Shown: positions 39,068 through 47,435 of the stretch, piece after piece
How positions within the stretch are numbered: position 1 is the stretch's first letter
Layout of the letters: every line of letters begins with the position of its first letter
NCBI RefSeq assembly: GCF_017833525.1
Contig: NZ_JAFICD010000001.1
Span: 620,001 to 684,000 of the forward strand
From: Duganella sp. 1411
GTDB taxonomy: Bacteria > Pseudomonadota > Gammaproteobacteria > Burkholderiales > Burkholderiaceae_D
Direction of reading: 5' to 3'
DNA: 64,000 bases
Notes under the pieces: model-generated
The model's database searches: none
Told to the model about the DNA's origin: nothing
The model's input: the letters and a program-made list of their open reading frames with translations, nothing else
Made by a program: the position numbers and the translations under genes

Positions 39068-39163
39068 ACGTAGGGCGGATTAGGCGGAACGCCGTAATCC
39101 GCCAATGCACGCGCCGTCGAAACGCACGCATGGCGGATTACGCTACGCTAATCCGCCCTACGT
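39068..39163. repeat. 96-bp dispersed palindromic repeat, copy B (inverted relative to copy A)
   Basis: It has the same perfect 16-bp outer arms as the element at 9504-9601 and the same nested GTAATCCGCCA/TGGCGGATTAC pair, but the internal GGCGGAACGCC block is on the opposite side. It lies between the ABC operon and the HEAT-repeat gene and could separate their transcription. Confidence 0.9.
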
Positions 39164-39202
39164 GATTCCCAGTCACGCATCAGCCATCGAATAAAGGACG
39201 AC

Positions 39203-40183
39203 ATGAACACCACGGATAACGACATCGAACTCCACCAACGCCTGTCGGCCCCCGACGCCACGATACGCCGCATCGCGCTGCTCGAATTGTCCGACTGGGC
39301 CGGCGACGAACACGCGCCCCTCTTCATCGACGCGCTGCGCGACACCGACGCCAGCGTGCGCGCCGAAGCCGCGCGCGCGCTCGAAGGCTACGAAAGCCCG
39401 GCCGGCGTCGCCGGCCTGGCCCTGCTACTGAGCGATCCCGACCAGGGCGTACGCCAGGCCGCCGCCCAAAGCCTGAGCGAAATCAAGCACCCCGACAGCG
39501 CCCAAGTGCTGCTGCCGCACCTGACGCACGGCGATGCCGGCGTCAAAACCGCCATCCTGCGCGCCGTGCGCGAACTCCGCTCGCCGCACAGCTACACGCC
39601 GGCGCTCGCCGCGCTGGCCGACGGCGACGCCGCCGTGCGGCGCGAGGCCGTCGCCGTACTAGGCTACCTGAAACACCCCGACGCGCTACCAGCACTGACC
39701 ACGCTGGTCGGTGCCGACCCGGACGCCGAAGTGCGCCGCGCGGCCGTGGGCGCCGTCGGCTACGGCGTCGGCGACGACGCGGCGGCGGCCCTGTTGAACG
39801 CCTTGCGCGACCCGGTCTGGCAGGTCCGCGAAGAAGCGGCGACCACAATAGGAAAATTACCGCTGGCGCGCGACGGCGCCAACCTGGCGGCGGTGGCAAG
39901 CGCGCTGATGGCGGCGCTGGACGACAGCTACTGGCAAATCCGCCTGCGCGCCGCGCGCAGCCTGGGGCGCCTGCGTTACGCGGGCGCGCTGCCGGCGCTG
40001 CTGCCGGTGCTGGCGCACCCGATCAGCAATCTGCGCAAGGAAGCCGCGCTGGCGTTGGGCGAGATCGGCGACGCCACCGCGCTGCCGGCGCTCGAACCGG
40101 TGGCCGCCGATCCCGACCCCGAAGTGCGCAAGGCCGCGCGCCTGGCGCTGGAACAGATCCACGCGGCGGCACGGAGCCAATAA
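39203..40183 (+). CDS. HEAT-repeat (PBS-lyase-like) protein
   Basis: The 326-residue protein is made almost entirely of about 9-10 short helical repeats of some 31 residues, for example LRDTDASVRAEAARALEGYE, LSDPDQGVRQAAAQSLSEIK and LAHPISNLRKEAALALGEIG. There is no signal peptide. Such proteins act as scaffolds or chaperones, including for cofactor attachment. It overlaps the DUF971 gene by one base (TAATG) and lies on the same strand as the flavoprotein operon. A role in maturing the flavoprotein or ferredoxin is a reasonable guess. Confidence 0.88.
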   Translation: MNTTDNDIELHQRLSAPDATIRRIALLELSDWAGDEHAPLFIDALRDTDASVRAEAARALEGYESPAGVAGLALLLSDPDQGVRQAAAQSLSEIKHPDSAQVLLPHLTHGDAGVKTAILRAVRELRSPHSYTPALAALADGDAAVRREAVAVLGYLKHPDALPALTTLVGADPDAEVRRAAVGAVGYGVGDDAAAALLNALRDPVWQVREEAATTIGKLPLARDGANLAAVASALMAALDDSYWQIRLRAARSLGRLRYAGALPALLPVLAHPISNLRKEAALALGEIGDATALPALEPVAADPDPEVRKAARLALEQIHAAARSQ

Positions 40184-40488
40184 TGGACTATCCGGCCGAC
40201 ATCAGCAACGACCGCGCCGGGCGCGTGTTGACCATCGTCTGGCAGGACGGCGCGCGCCAGCAATGGCCGCACGCGTTGTTGCGCGCGCACTGCAAATGCA
40301 CGCATTGCCAGTCACAGCGCCTGCTCGGACGCACGCCCGGGGAGCCGCCGGCACCGCCCCGCGTGGAGCACCTGCGCATGACCGGCAACTACGGCCTGCA
40401 ACTGGTCTTTAACGATGGCCACGAACGGGGCATCTATCCGTGGCCTTATCTGCGCTCGCTGCCGGCGGACGTGCCCGCCGACGCCTGA
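40183..40488 (+). CDS. DUF971 (gamma-butyrobetaine-hydroxylase N-terminal-like) protein
   Basis: The 101-residue protein has the DUF971 layout: ISNDRAGRVLTIVWQDGARQ, a Cys pair cluster HCKCTHCQ and the conserved NYGLQLVFNDGHERGIYPW. In other genomes this domain is found alone, fused to ApbC/Mrp Fe-S carriers or at the N-terminus of gamma-butyrobetaine hydroxylase, where it binds zinc. The Cys residues here fit metal or Fe-S binding. It is translationally coupled to the HEAT-repeat gene. Confidence 0.88.
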   Translation: MDYPADISNDRAGRVLTIVWQDGARQQWPHALLRAHCKCTHCQSQRLLGRTPGEPPAPPRVEHLRMTGNYGLQLVFNDGHERGIYPWPYLRSLPADVPADA

Positions 40489-40566
40489 AACGAACCCAAT
40501 ATACCGGCGGCTGGAGCGCGCAACCAACTGTGGACATCCCTTACGACAATCGATGGCGACGGCCGG

Positions 40567-42678
40567 TCAGTAGCGCCACTGCGCGGTCAGCTCGGCGTGG
40601 CGCCGATCGCCCAGCAGGTACTGGCTGTCGCTGTAGGACGCGCTCGCGTACAGCTTGTCGCCCAGGTTGCGCAGATTCAGTTGCACCAGCAGGTTGCGGT
40701 TGACGTTCCAGCCCACGGTGGCGTCGAGCGTGGTGTAGGCCGGCACCGCCTGCGTGTTGCCGTTGTCGACGAAGCGCTTGCCGACGTGACGCAAGCCGGC
40801 ACCGGCGCGCCAGTCGTCGGCGCGGTAGCCCAGCCACAGATTGGCGGAGATCTTCGGCACGTCGGTCGGGCGCTTGCCGGCGCGCGAGACGTTGCCGCTT
40901 TCGATCAATGAATCATAACGGGCGTCGGTGTAGGCCGCGTTGGCGTCGAGCCGCCACGCGCGGGCCAGCGCGGCGCTGGCGCTCAACTCGGCGCCGCGCG
41001 ACGATTGCGCGCCGCCCTGCACCGACAGCGCCGGGTTGGACGGATCGCGGGTGACGATGTCGTCCTTGCGTATCCGATACAACGCTGCGGTCCATTCGAG
41101 CTTGCCGCCGGCCAGCGCCTGCTTGACGCCGCCCTCGACCTGGCGCGAGCGCGTCAGCTTGTAGCGGCTGTTGGCCAGGTTCATCGACAACAGGCTGGTC
41201 AACGGATCGCTGCCGGTGCTCAGTTGTCCGTACAGCGACGTGTTCTGCGCCAGCTGCCACGTCAGGCCGGCGCGCGCGGCGGTCGACTGCAAGGTCGTGT
41301 CGAAGCCGTCGCCGCCGCGCAGGCTCGCGCGCTCGACCCGGTAGCGGTCGTGGCGCACGCCGCCCAACAGCAACAGGCGCGCGCCGATGCGGTACGCGTC
41401 CTCGACGTACAGCGCGTTGGTGGTGGTGTCGGTGGCGAAGTCGGGGCGCAGCGGATCGGGGCTGTCGAAGCGGCCCGGATCGAAGCCGGTCGGCGCCACG
41501 CTGGAGGCGCCGCCGTACGGTGCGTTATTGGTGTGCTTGAAATTGATGGTGGCCGCTTCCCAGCCGGCCACGATCTGATTGGCGCCGCCGTTCCAGCGCG
41601 CCTCCAGACGGTTGCCGGTCTGTTCCTGATTGTGCTTGATGGCGATGTAGTCGGAGCGGTTGACCGCGTTGGCCAGCGCATCGTAGACGTAGTATTCGGC
41701 GTCGCGCCAGTTGCGCCGCGCCTTCATGTAGGCCAGCTCGTTGCTGACGGTGAGCGCCGGCGACACCCCCCACGTCAGCCGCGCGACGGCCTTGTCGTCG
41801 ACGTAGGCGATGGCGGCGTCGCCGACGTTGTAGTTCTGGTCGCGCAGCGTGCCCGAGATGGCGCCGTTCACCAGCGGCGTGCCGAAATACCGCTGCGGCT
41901 TCTGCTCGAGGTGGTCGAGCTGCACATCGAGGTCGACGTCCGCCGTCAGCGCGTACGTGATCGCGGTCAGCAGCTTGGCGTGGCGCGACTGCCCGCGGTC
42001 GATGAAGCCATCGGCGTGGTCGGCGTAGGCGTCGACCCGGAACGCGCCGCCCTCCCCCAGCGCGCCGCTGCCGCCAACGCCCGCCCGCAGCGCGCGGCCG
42101 CCGCCGACGCCGGCCATCGCCTCCATCGACGTGACACGGCTTGGCGCCTTGCGCACGGCATTGATGGTGGCGCCGGTGGTGCCGCTGCCGTAGACCACCG
42201 AGCCGGGGCCGCGCAGCACCTCGATCGACTCGTAGCCCCACGGGTCCGACGGATAGGTCGCCGTGCCCGAACCGACCAGCAGCCGCTGTCCGCCCTCGAG
42301 CACGGCGACCGCGTTGTTGCCGCTGAAGCCGCGCGCCGCGTAGCTAATGCCGTTGCCCGGCGAGCTGATGTCGGTCAGGCCGGTGGTGCGGGTGACGGCG
42401 TCCTTCAGCTGCACGTCGCCGCGCGCCTGCATGGTGGCCGCGCCCAGCGACTCGACGCTGGCCGGCAGCTCGTCGGCGCGCAGATTGAGGCGGCTGGCCG
42501 TGCCGTTTTGCCGGGCCAGCCCCAGCCCTTCCGGCGCCAGCGCGCCTTGCACGGTCACGGTCGGCATCACTTCGGTTTGCTGCGCCCAGGCGCACGAGGC
42601 GCACGAGGCGCACAGCAGCGCGACGGCAGCCGCGACGGGACGCGCGGATGGGGAACGGGTATGGCGGAAACGGATCAT
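40567..42678 (-). CDS. TonB-dependent receptor under cobalamin-riboswitch control
   Basis: The 703-residue protein has a signal peptide (about 1-32, ending AWAQ) and a plug domain (about 45-160: LPASVESLGAATMQARGDVQ, GYESIEVLRGPGSVVYGSGT). A 22-strand barrel ends in a terminal aromatic (LTAQWRY). By sequence it resembles siderophore-type receptors. However, a clear cobalamin riboswitch lies in its leader, so it probably imports cobalamin or a corrinoid, like BtuB. No B12 synthesis or btuCDF genes are visible in the window. Confidence 0.9.
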   Translation of the reverse strand: MIRFRHTRSPSARPVAAAVALLCASCASCAWAQQTEVMPTVTVQGALAPEGLGLARQNGTASRLNLRADELPASVESLGAATMQARGDVQLKDAVTRTTGLTDISSPGNGISYAARGFSGNNAVAVLEGGQRLLVGSGTATYPSDPWGYESIEVLRGPGSVVYGSGTTGATINAVRKAPSRVTSMEAMAGVGGGRALRAGVGGSGALGEGGAFRVDAYADHADGFIDRGQSRHAKLLTAITYALTADVDLDVQLDHLEQKPQRYFGTPLVNGAISGTLRDQNYNVGDAAIAYVDDKAVARLTWGVSPALTVSNELAYMKARRNWRDAEYYVYDALANAVNRSDYIAIKHNQEQTGNRLEARWNGGANQIVAGWEAATINFKHTNNAPYGGASSVAPTGFDPGRFDSPDPLRPDFATDTTTNALYVEDAYRIGARLLLLGGVRHDRYRVERASLRGGDGFDTTLQSTAARAGLTWQLAQNTSLYGQLSTGSDPLTSLLSMNLANSRYKLTRSRQVEGGVKQALAGGKLEWTAALYRIRKDDIVTRDPSNPALSVQGGAQSSRGAELSASAALARAWRLDANAAYTDARYDSLIESGNVSRAGKRPTDVPKISANLWLGYRADDWRAGAGLRHVGKRFVDNGNTQAVPAYTTLDATVGWNVNRNLLVQLNLRNLGDKLYASASYSDSQYLLGDRRHAELTAQWRY

Positions 42679-42799
42679 GGGAACTCTGCGTGGTCAATGC
42701 CGGAACGGCCGGCGGTCAGTTGCGACGGCACACGCGCGCCAACACCAGCGCGGCGCGCGACTGCCAAACAAAGCCACACCCCGGGCTTTGCGCAATACA

Positions 42800-43000
42800 T
42801 CGTGACTGGCCGGTCTTCTGGCTCGCCGTCGTCCTTCCCTGTTCCTGCCTTCCCGTGCGCTGCACAGTGGCGTTCGATCAAGGTCGTCAGGCTTACAGCA
42901 GCGGGGGCTGCGCCGGACTGGCGCGCGATGAAAATCGCGCGCGTCACCGGCTTCCCGTTTCACCCTCCCGCCGACAAGCGGGAGGACACCATTCACGTAT
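42800..43000 (-). promoter_or_regulatory. cobalamin (B12) riboswitch
   Basis: Reading the reverse strand there is a typical 5' to 3' series. GGGAAGCCGGTG (42945-42956) is the B12-box side, followed by an AGCCCCCGCTGCTGTAAGCC core, GCCACTG (42865-42871), GGGAAGG blocks and a terminal GAGCCAGAAGACCGGCCAG (42806-42824). Spacing and order match the AdoCbl riboswitch family. It ends about 120 nt before the TonB-receptor ATG and should repress that gene when cobalamin is abundant. Boundaries are approximate. Confidence 0.93.
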
Positions 43001-43304
43001 CGACGCGCATTCTACATGCGACCACGCGCCGCTGTACAGGCTTTCAAATCCGACCCGCGATGGTCGAATCGGCCGACACCCACGATGCAAGTTGTCGCGT
43101 TTACGCCCATCGAATAAATATCTTTCGCAAGCTTGACTTTAAACTACCATCGCGATTACTCTTGACCTTGAGTTGCACGGCACCAACCGGCCCACGAGTA
43201 CGGGGGCAAATCTTCCGCCGCGTCGCTGTTCGCGTCCCGCACGCTTGCTGCCGGCCGCCTTTCCTGATCTGGCGATCACCGATCGCTTTTTTTCGAGGCG
43301 AATA
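43001..43304. other. promoter-bearing intergenic stretch between B12 riboswitch and cellulase operators
   Basis: No gene is supported. The stretch has lower GC than its surroundings and must contain the start site of the reverse-strand B12-controlled transcript and probably upstream elements of the cellulase promoter. I see no confident -35/-10 pair. Confidence 0.4.
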
Positions 43305-43355
43305 TGAAAACGATTTCAATCTCTCGTTTTGCGTACCCTTCTGAAAACGATTTCA
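43305..43355. promoter_or_regulatory. two identical LacI/CcpA-type operators upstream of the cellulase operon
   Basis: The 14-mer TGAAAACGATTTCA occurs at 43305-43318 and again at 43342-43355, 37 bp apart. Each matches the LacI-family/cre consensus TGWAANCGNTNWCA, with the central CG typical of LacI-type helix insertion. A 37-bp separation is about 3.5 helical turns. They lie about 300-350 bp before the GH48 start codon and probably control the GH48-LemA-GH5 operon. No LacI-type gene lies in the window. Confidence 0.7.
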
Positions 43356-43546
43356 CCTTCCGACAGCGTTAGCGCTCCGGTCCCCCACCCATAACAACAA
43401 GCGTTCCGCAGCACCGGCGATGCCGGCGCTGTATTTCTCGACGGGCTCTCGCGACCCGTCGGTGTCCCGCTGTCGCCGCGCCATCGGCGACGGCCGGACA
43501 ACGTGCCACGCCGTGCGTCCAGCACGCGCCGACGCACGCGTTCCAT

Positions 43547-43584
43547 CGTCGGCGTCGGGGCTCCGGAAAGCCCCGACACCGACG
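43547..43584 (+). other. stable hairpin in the cellulase-operon leader
   Basis: GTCGGGGCT-CCGGAA-AGCCCCGAC is a perfect 9-bp stem, extended by CGTCGG/CCGACG across one mismatch to about 16 bp. There is no U-tract after it, so it is not a classic terminator. It could be an mRNA stabiliser or an attenuator. It lies 74 bp before the GH48 start. Confidence 0.5.
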
Positions 43585-43657
43585 GCGCAACAAGCGCGCG
43601 TGTCGCCACGCGCGCCATGAATGTTCACACTTTAATTTCACAATAAAGGGAGACAAC

Positions 43658-46600
43658 ATGCATACCCAACCACTCGCACCAACCCGCGCACCCGCCGCAC
43701 CAGCCTTGCCCACATCCTCCACCCCACCCGACCGCAGGACCCGGCGCCAGGCCAGGCGCTGGGCGCGCGGCATCGCGCGCGGCCTGCTGGCGCTGTCGCT
43801 GACGACCGGCGCCGCCGCCATGCTCGGCGTGCCGCTGGCGAACGAGGCGCACGCCGCCGACACCGAGTACACCAAGCGCTTCCTGGCCCAGTACCAAAAA
43901 ATCAAAAACCCGGCCAACGGCTACTTCAGCCCCGAGGGCGTGCCCTACCACTCGGTCGAGACGCTGATGGTGGAGGCGCCCGACTACGGCCACGAGACCA
44001 CTTCCGAGGCCTACAGCTTCTGGCTGTGGCTCGAGGCGCAGTACGGCCGCGTCACCGGCGACTGGGCGCCGCTCAACGCCGCCTGGGCCAACATGGAGAA
44101 GTACATCATCCCGGCGCCGGCCGACCAGCCCACCAACAGCTTCTACAACCCGGCCAAGCCGGCCACCTACGCCGGCGAGTTCCCGCTGCCGAAGGACTAT
44201 CCGGCGCCGATCACGAGCAGCGTGCCGGCCGGCCAGGATCCGATCAGCGCCGAGCTGCAAAGCACCTACGGCAACCGCGACATCTACGGCATGCACTGGC
44301 TGCTCGACGTCGACAACTGGTACGGCTACGGCCGCTGCGGCGATGGCACCACGCGGCCGTCGTACATCAACACCTTCCAGCGCGGCGCCCAGGAATCGGT
44401 GTGGGAGACCATTCCGCATCCGTCGTGCGAAACGTTCAAATGGGGTCGCACCGGCGGCACGCAGGGCTTCCTGAGCCTGTTCATCGGCGACTCCAGCTAC
44501 GCCAAGCAGTGGCGCTACACCAACGCGCCGGACGCCGACGCCCGCGCCGTGCAGGCGATCTACTGGGCCTCGGTGTGGGCCAAGGCCCAGGGCAAGAGCG
44601 CCGACGTGGCCAGCCTGGTGACCAAGGCGGCCAAGATGGGCGACTACCTGCGCTACGCCATGTTCGACAAATACTTCAAGAAGATCGGCAATTGCGTCGG
44701 CACCCAGACCTGCCCCGGCGGCAGCGGCGCGGCCGACGCCCAGGGCCTGCGCGACAACCAGCACTACCTGATGAGCTGGTACTACGCGTGGGGCGGCGCC
44801 ACCGATCCCAGCGCCGGCTGGGCATGGCGCATCGGCTCCAGCCACAACCACTTCGGCTATCAGAATCCGCTGGCCGCGTGGGCGCTGTCGACCCAGCCCG
44901 AGTTCAAGCCGCTGTCGCCGTCGGCGGCCGGCGACTGGGGCAAGAGCCTGACGCGCCAGGTTGAATTCTACCGCTGGCTGCAATCGGCCGACGGCGCCAT
45001 CGCCGGCGGCGCCACCAACAGCTGGGGCGGCAGCTACGGCACGCCGCCGGCCGGCACGGCCACCTTCTACGGCATGTTCTACGATGAAAAACCGGTCTAC
45101 CACGATCCGGCGTCGAACACCTGGTTCGGCTTCCAGGCCTGGTCGATGCAGCGCGTGGCCGAGTACTACTACGCCAGCGGCGACGCCCGCGCCAAGGCGG
45201 TGCTCGACAAATGGGTGGCGTGGGCCTCGGCCAACACCGCGCTCAACGCCGACGGCACCTACAGCATTCCGAACACGCTGGCGTGGAGCGGCCAGCCCGA
45301 CACCTGGAACGCCGCCGCGCCGGGCGCCAACGCCAGCCTGCGCGTGACGATCGTCGACAGCACCGGCGACGTCGGCGTGGCCGCCGCCTACGCCCGCACG
45401 CTGATCTACTACGGCGCCAAGGCCAACAACGCCGCCGCCAAGACCTTGGCCAAGGAGCTGCTGGACCGCATGTGGGCCAAGAACCAGGACGCGCTGGGCG
45501 TGGCGGTCGACGAGAAGCGCACCGACTACCTGCGCTTCACCGCCAAGTACGACCCGGCCACCGGCTCGGGCGTGTACGTGCCGTCCGGCTGGACCGGCAC
45601 CAACGCCCAGGGCGCGACCATCGACGCCAACACGACCTTCCTGAGCATGCGGCCGAAGTACCAGCAGGATCCGCAATGGCCCAAGCTCAAGGCCCACCTC
45701 GATGGCGGCGCCGCCCCGACCTGGCGCTACCACCGCTTCTGGGCCCAGGCCGACGTCGCCATGGCCTTGAACGATTACGCCAACCTGGTCGAACAAGCCG
45801 ACTCGCCGGCCGTGCTGGCCAGCTCGACGGGCGTGTCGGTGCCCGAGGGCGGCAGCGCCAGCGTCGCCATCTCGCTGTCGAAGGCCCCGAGCGCCAACCT
45901 GACGGTGACCGTCGCCAAGGCCGCCGGCGGCGACGCCGACCTGACCGCCGGGACCACCACGCTGACGTTCACGCCGGCCAACTACAACGTGGCGCAAAAC
46001 GTCACGCTGAGCGCCGCCGTCGACGCCGACCAGCTCAGCGGCAGCGCCACCTTCGGCTTCAGCGCCACCGGCTACCTGTCGACCAGCGTCACCGCCACCG
46101 AGATCGACAAGGACGTCGTGGTGCCGGTGGTGCTGGCCGTCAGCGGCACGCCGGTCACGGTGCCCGAGGGCGGCACCCAGACCTTCCAGGTGCGGCTGGC
46201 CAGCGCGCCGGCCGCGCCGGTGGCGGTGACGGTGGCGCGCGCCAGTGGCGACACCGACCTGTCCGTGGCCGGCGGCGCCACGCTGTCGTTCACCACGGCC
46301 AACTGGAACGCCGCGCAAACGGTGACCCTGGCGGCCGCCAACGACGCCGACAGTGTCAACGGCACCGCCGGCTTCCGGGTGTCGGCGGCCGGCGCCACCG
46401 ACGTGCTGGTGGCGGCCACCGAGGCCGACAAGGACGCCCTGCCCGGCGGCTGCGCGGTCGACTTCGACACCAGCAGCGACTGGGGCAGCGGCCAGGTGCC
46501 ACGGGTGGTGCTGCGCAACACCGGCGCCGCGCCGATCAACGGCTGGTCGCTGAGCTGGACCGAGTCGAACGACGTCACCTTGGTCAACTCGTGGAACGCG

Positions 46601-46768
46601 ACCCTGGCCATGTCGGGCCGCGGCTTCGTCGCCACGCCGCTGGGTAACGCCACGGTGCCGGCCAACGGCAGCGTCGAGTTCGGCATGCAACTGGGCTACA
46701 GCGGCGCCAAACCGCTGCCGACCAGCCTGACCTGGGGCGGCCGCAGCTGCACCATCGCCGTGAAATAA
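43658..46768 (+). CDS. GH48 cellobiohydrolase with two Calx-beta-like modules and CBM2
   Basis: The protein has 1036 residues. A long basic N-terminus and signal segment (about 1-67, ending NEAHA) precedes a GH48 catalytic domain (about 69-707). The conserved [20 protein letters not shown], catalytic acid Glu117 in [11 protein letters not shown], and a [15 protein letters not shown] substrate-tunnel segment are visible. Two repeated beta-sandwich modules (about 720-819 and 820-928), each with VPEGG and ending ATExDKD, and a CBM2 (about 931-1036, Cys near each end, exposed Trp residues) follow. GH48 enzymes release cellobiose processively from cellulose reducing ends. AAGGGAGA precedes the ATG. 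This enzyme is best known from Firmicutes and Actinobacteria, so its presence here suggests transfer. Confidence 0.93.
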   Translation: MHTQPLAPTRAPAAPALPTSSTPPDRRTRRQARRWARGIARGLLALSLTTGAAAMLGVPLANEAHAADTEYTKRFLAQYQKIKNPANGYFSPEGVPYHSVETLMVEAPDYGHETTSEAYSFWLWLEAQYGRVTGDWAPLNAAWANMEKYIIPAPADQPTNSFYNPAKPATYAGEFPLPKDYPAPITSSVPAGQDPISAELQSTYGNRDIYGMHWLLDVDNWYGYGRCGDGTTRPSYINTFQRGAQESVWETIPHPSCETFKWGRTGGTQGFLSLFIGDSSYAKQWRYTNAPDADARAVQAIYWASVWAKAQGKSADVASLVTKAAKMGDYLRYAMFDKYFKKIGNCVGTQTCPGGSGAADAQGLRDNQHYLMSWYYAWGGATDPSAGWAWRIGSSHNHFGYQNPLAAWALSTQPEFKPLSPSAAGDWGKSLTRQVEFYRWLQSADGAIAGGATNSWGGSYGTPPAGTATFYGMFYDEKPVYHDPASNTWFGFQAWSMQRVAEYYYASGDARAKAVLDKWVAWASANTALNADGTYSIPNTLAWSGQPDTWNAAAPGANASLRVTIVDSTGDVGVAAAYARTLIYYGAKANNAAAKTLAKELLDRMWAKNQDALGVAVDEKRTDYLRFTAKYDPATGSGVYVPSGWTGTNAQGATIDANTTFLSMRPKYQQDPQWPKLKAHLDGGAAPTWRYHRFWAQADVAMALNDYANLVEQADSPAVLASSTGVSVPEGGSASVAISLSKAPSANLTVTVAKAAGGDADLTAGTTTLTFTPANYNVAQNVTLSAAVDADQLSGSATFGFSATGYLSTSVTATEIDKDVVVPVVLAVSGTPVTVPEGGTQTFQVRLASAPAAPVAVTVARASGDTDLSVAGGATLSFTTANWNAAQTVTLAAANDADSVNGTAGFRVSAAGATDVLVAATEADKDALPGGCAVDFDTSSDWGSGQVPRVVLRNTGAAPINGWSLSWTESNDVTLVNSWNATLAMSGRGFVATPLGNATVPANGSVEFGMQLGYSGAKPLPTSLTWGGRSCTIAVK

Positions 46769-46826
46769 GGGACCGGGCGGCCGCGCGCACCACGCCCGGC
46801 CGCCCTTTCCGCAGACAGGAGACATC

Positions 46827-47387
46827 ATGCCTATATCTATGAAAACCGTCGCCACAGCCACGCTGCTGGGCGTGCTCGTTCTGGGAGCCGTCGGCGCCGG
46901 CCGCCACCACCTGGCCCGCGCCGAAGCCAGGGAAGCCAGCGCCGCCGCCTGGCTCGAGCTGGCGCAGATCCACGCGGCGCGCGCGCAGGCGGCCAGCGCC
47001 GCGCTGGCGAGCGTCGGCGCCGCCGACGGCCTCGATCCAGCCATCGCCGCCCGCGCGCGCGACGCCCTGACGCGCGCCTCCAAGATGCCGGCGCACGAGC
47101 AGCTGCTGGGCGACGTGCGCGCGATCGAACGCTACAAGCAGTACCAGGGCGAGCTGACCGGCGCGCTGTTCGTGCTGGTGGCCGGCGCCCAGCAAGTCCC
47201 GGCGCTGGCGGCCAGCAACACGGTGCAAGGCTTGCGCAGCGAACTGCTGCGCGACGAGTCGGCGCTGGCGGCCGCGCGCGAGCGCTACCGCCGGGCCGCC
47301 GCCAGCTACAACGCCATGAGCGACGCCTTCCCCGGCGCGACGGTGCTGGCGGCGCTGGCCTACCCGGACTTGCCGGCCGGCCTGTGA
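46827..47387 (+). CDS. LemA-like protein between cellulase genes
   Basis: The 186-residue protein follows a CAGGAGA site. It has an N-terminal membrane anchor (about 8-24, ATATLLGVLVLGAVGAG) and a helical body. Its end (LLRDESALAAARERYRRAAA then SYNAMSDAFPGATVLAALAY) matches the LemA pattern of N-terminally anchored helical bundles with a conserved FP near the C-terminus. The function of LemA proteins is unclear. Its position inside a cellulase operon, 58 bp after GH48 and 48 bp before GH5, is unusual. Confidence 0.7.
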   Translation: MPISMKTVATATLLGVLVLGAVGAGRHHLARAEAREASAAAWLELAQIHAARAQAASAALASVGAADGLDPAIAARARDALTRASKMPAHEQLLGDVRAIERYKQYQGELTGALFVLVAGAQQVPALAASNTVQGLRSELLRDESALAAARERYRRAAASYNAMSDAFPGATVLAALAYPDLPAGL

Positions 47388-47435
47388 CACGGCGGCCGAG
47401 CGCCGCCACCCACCCTCTAATTTAGAAAGAACACG

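Noticed and set aside
43353..43640. Reverse-strand frames in the cellulase leader
   Set aside because: They cover the operators and the hairpin, have no ribosome-binding site and no protein-like composition.
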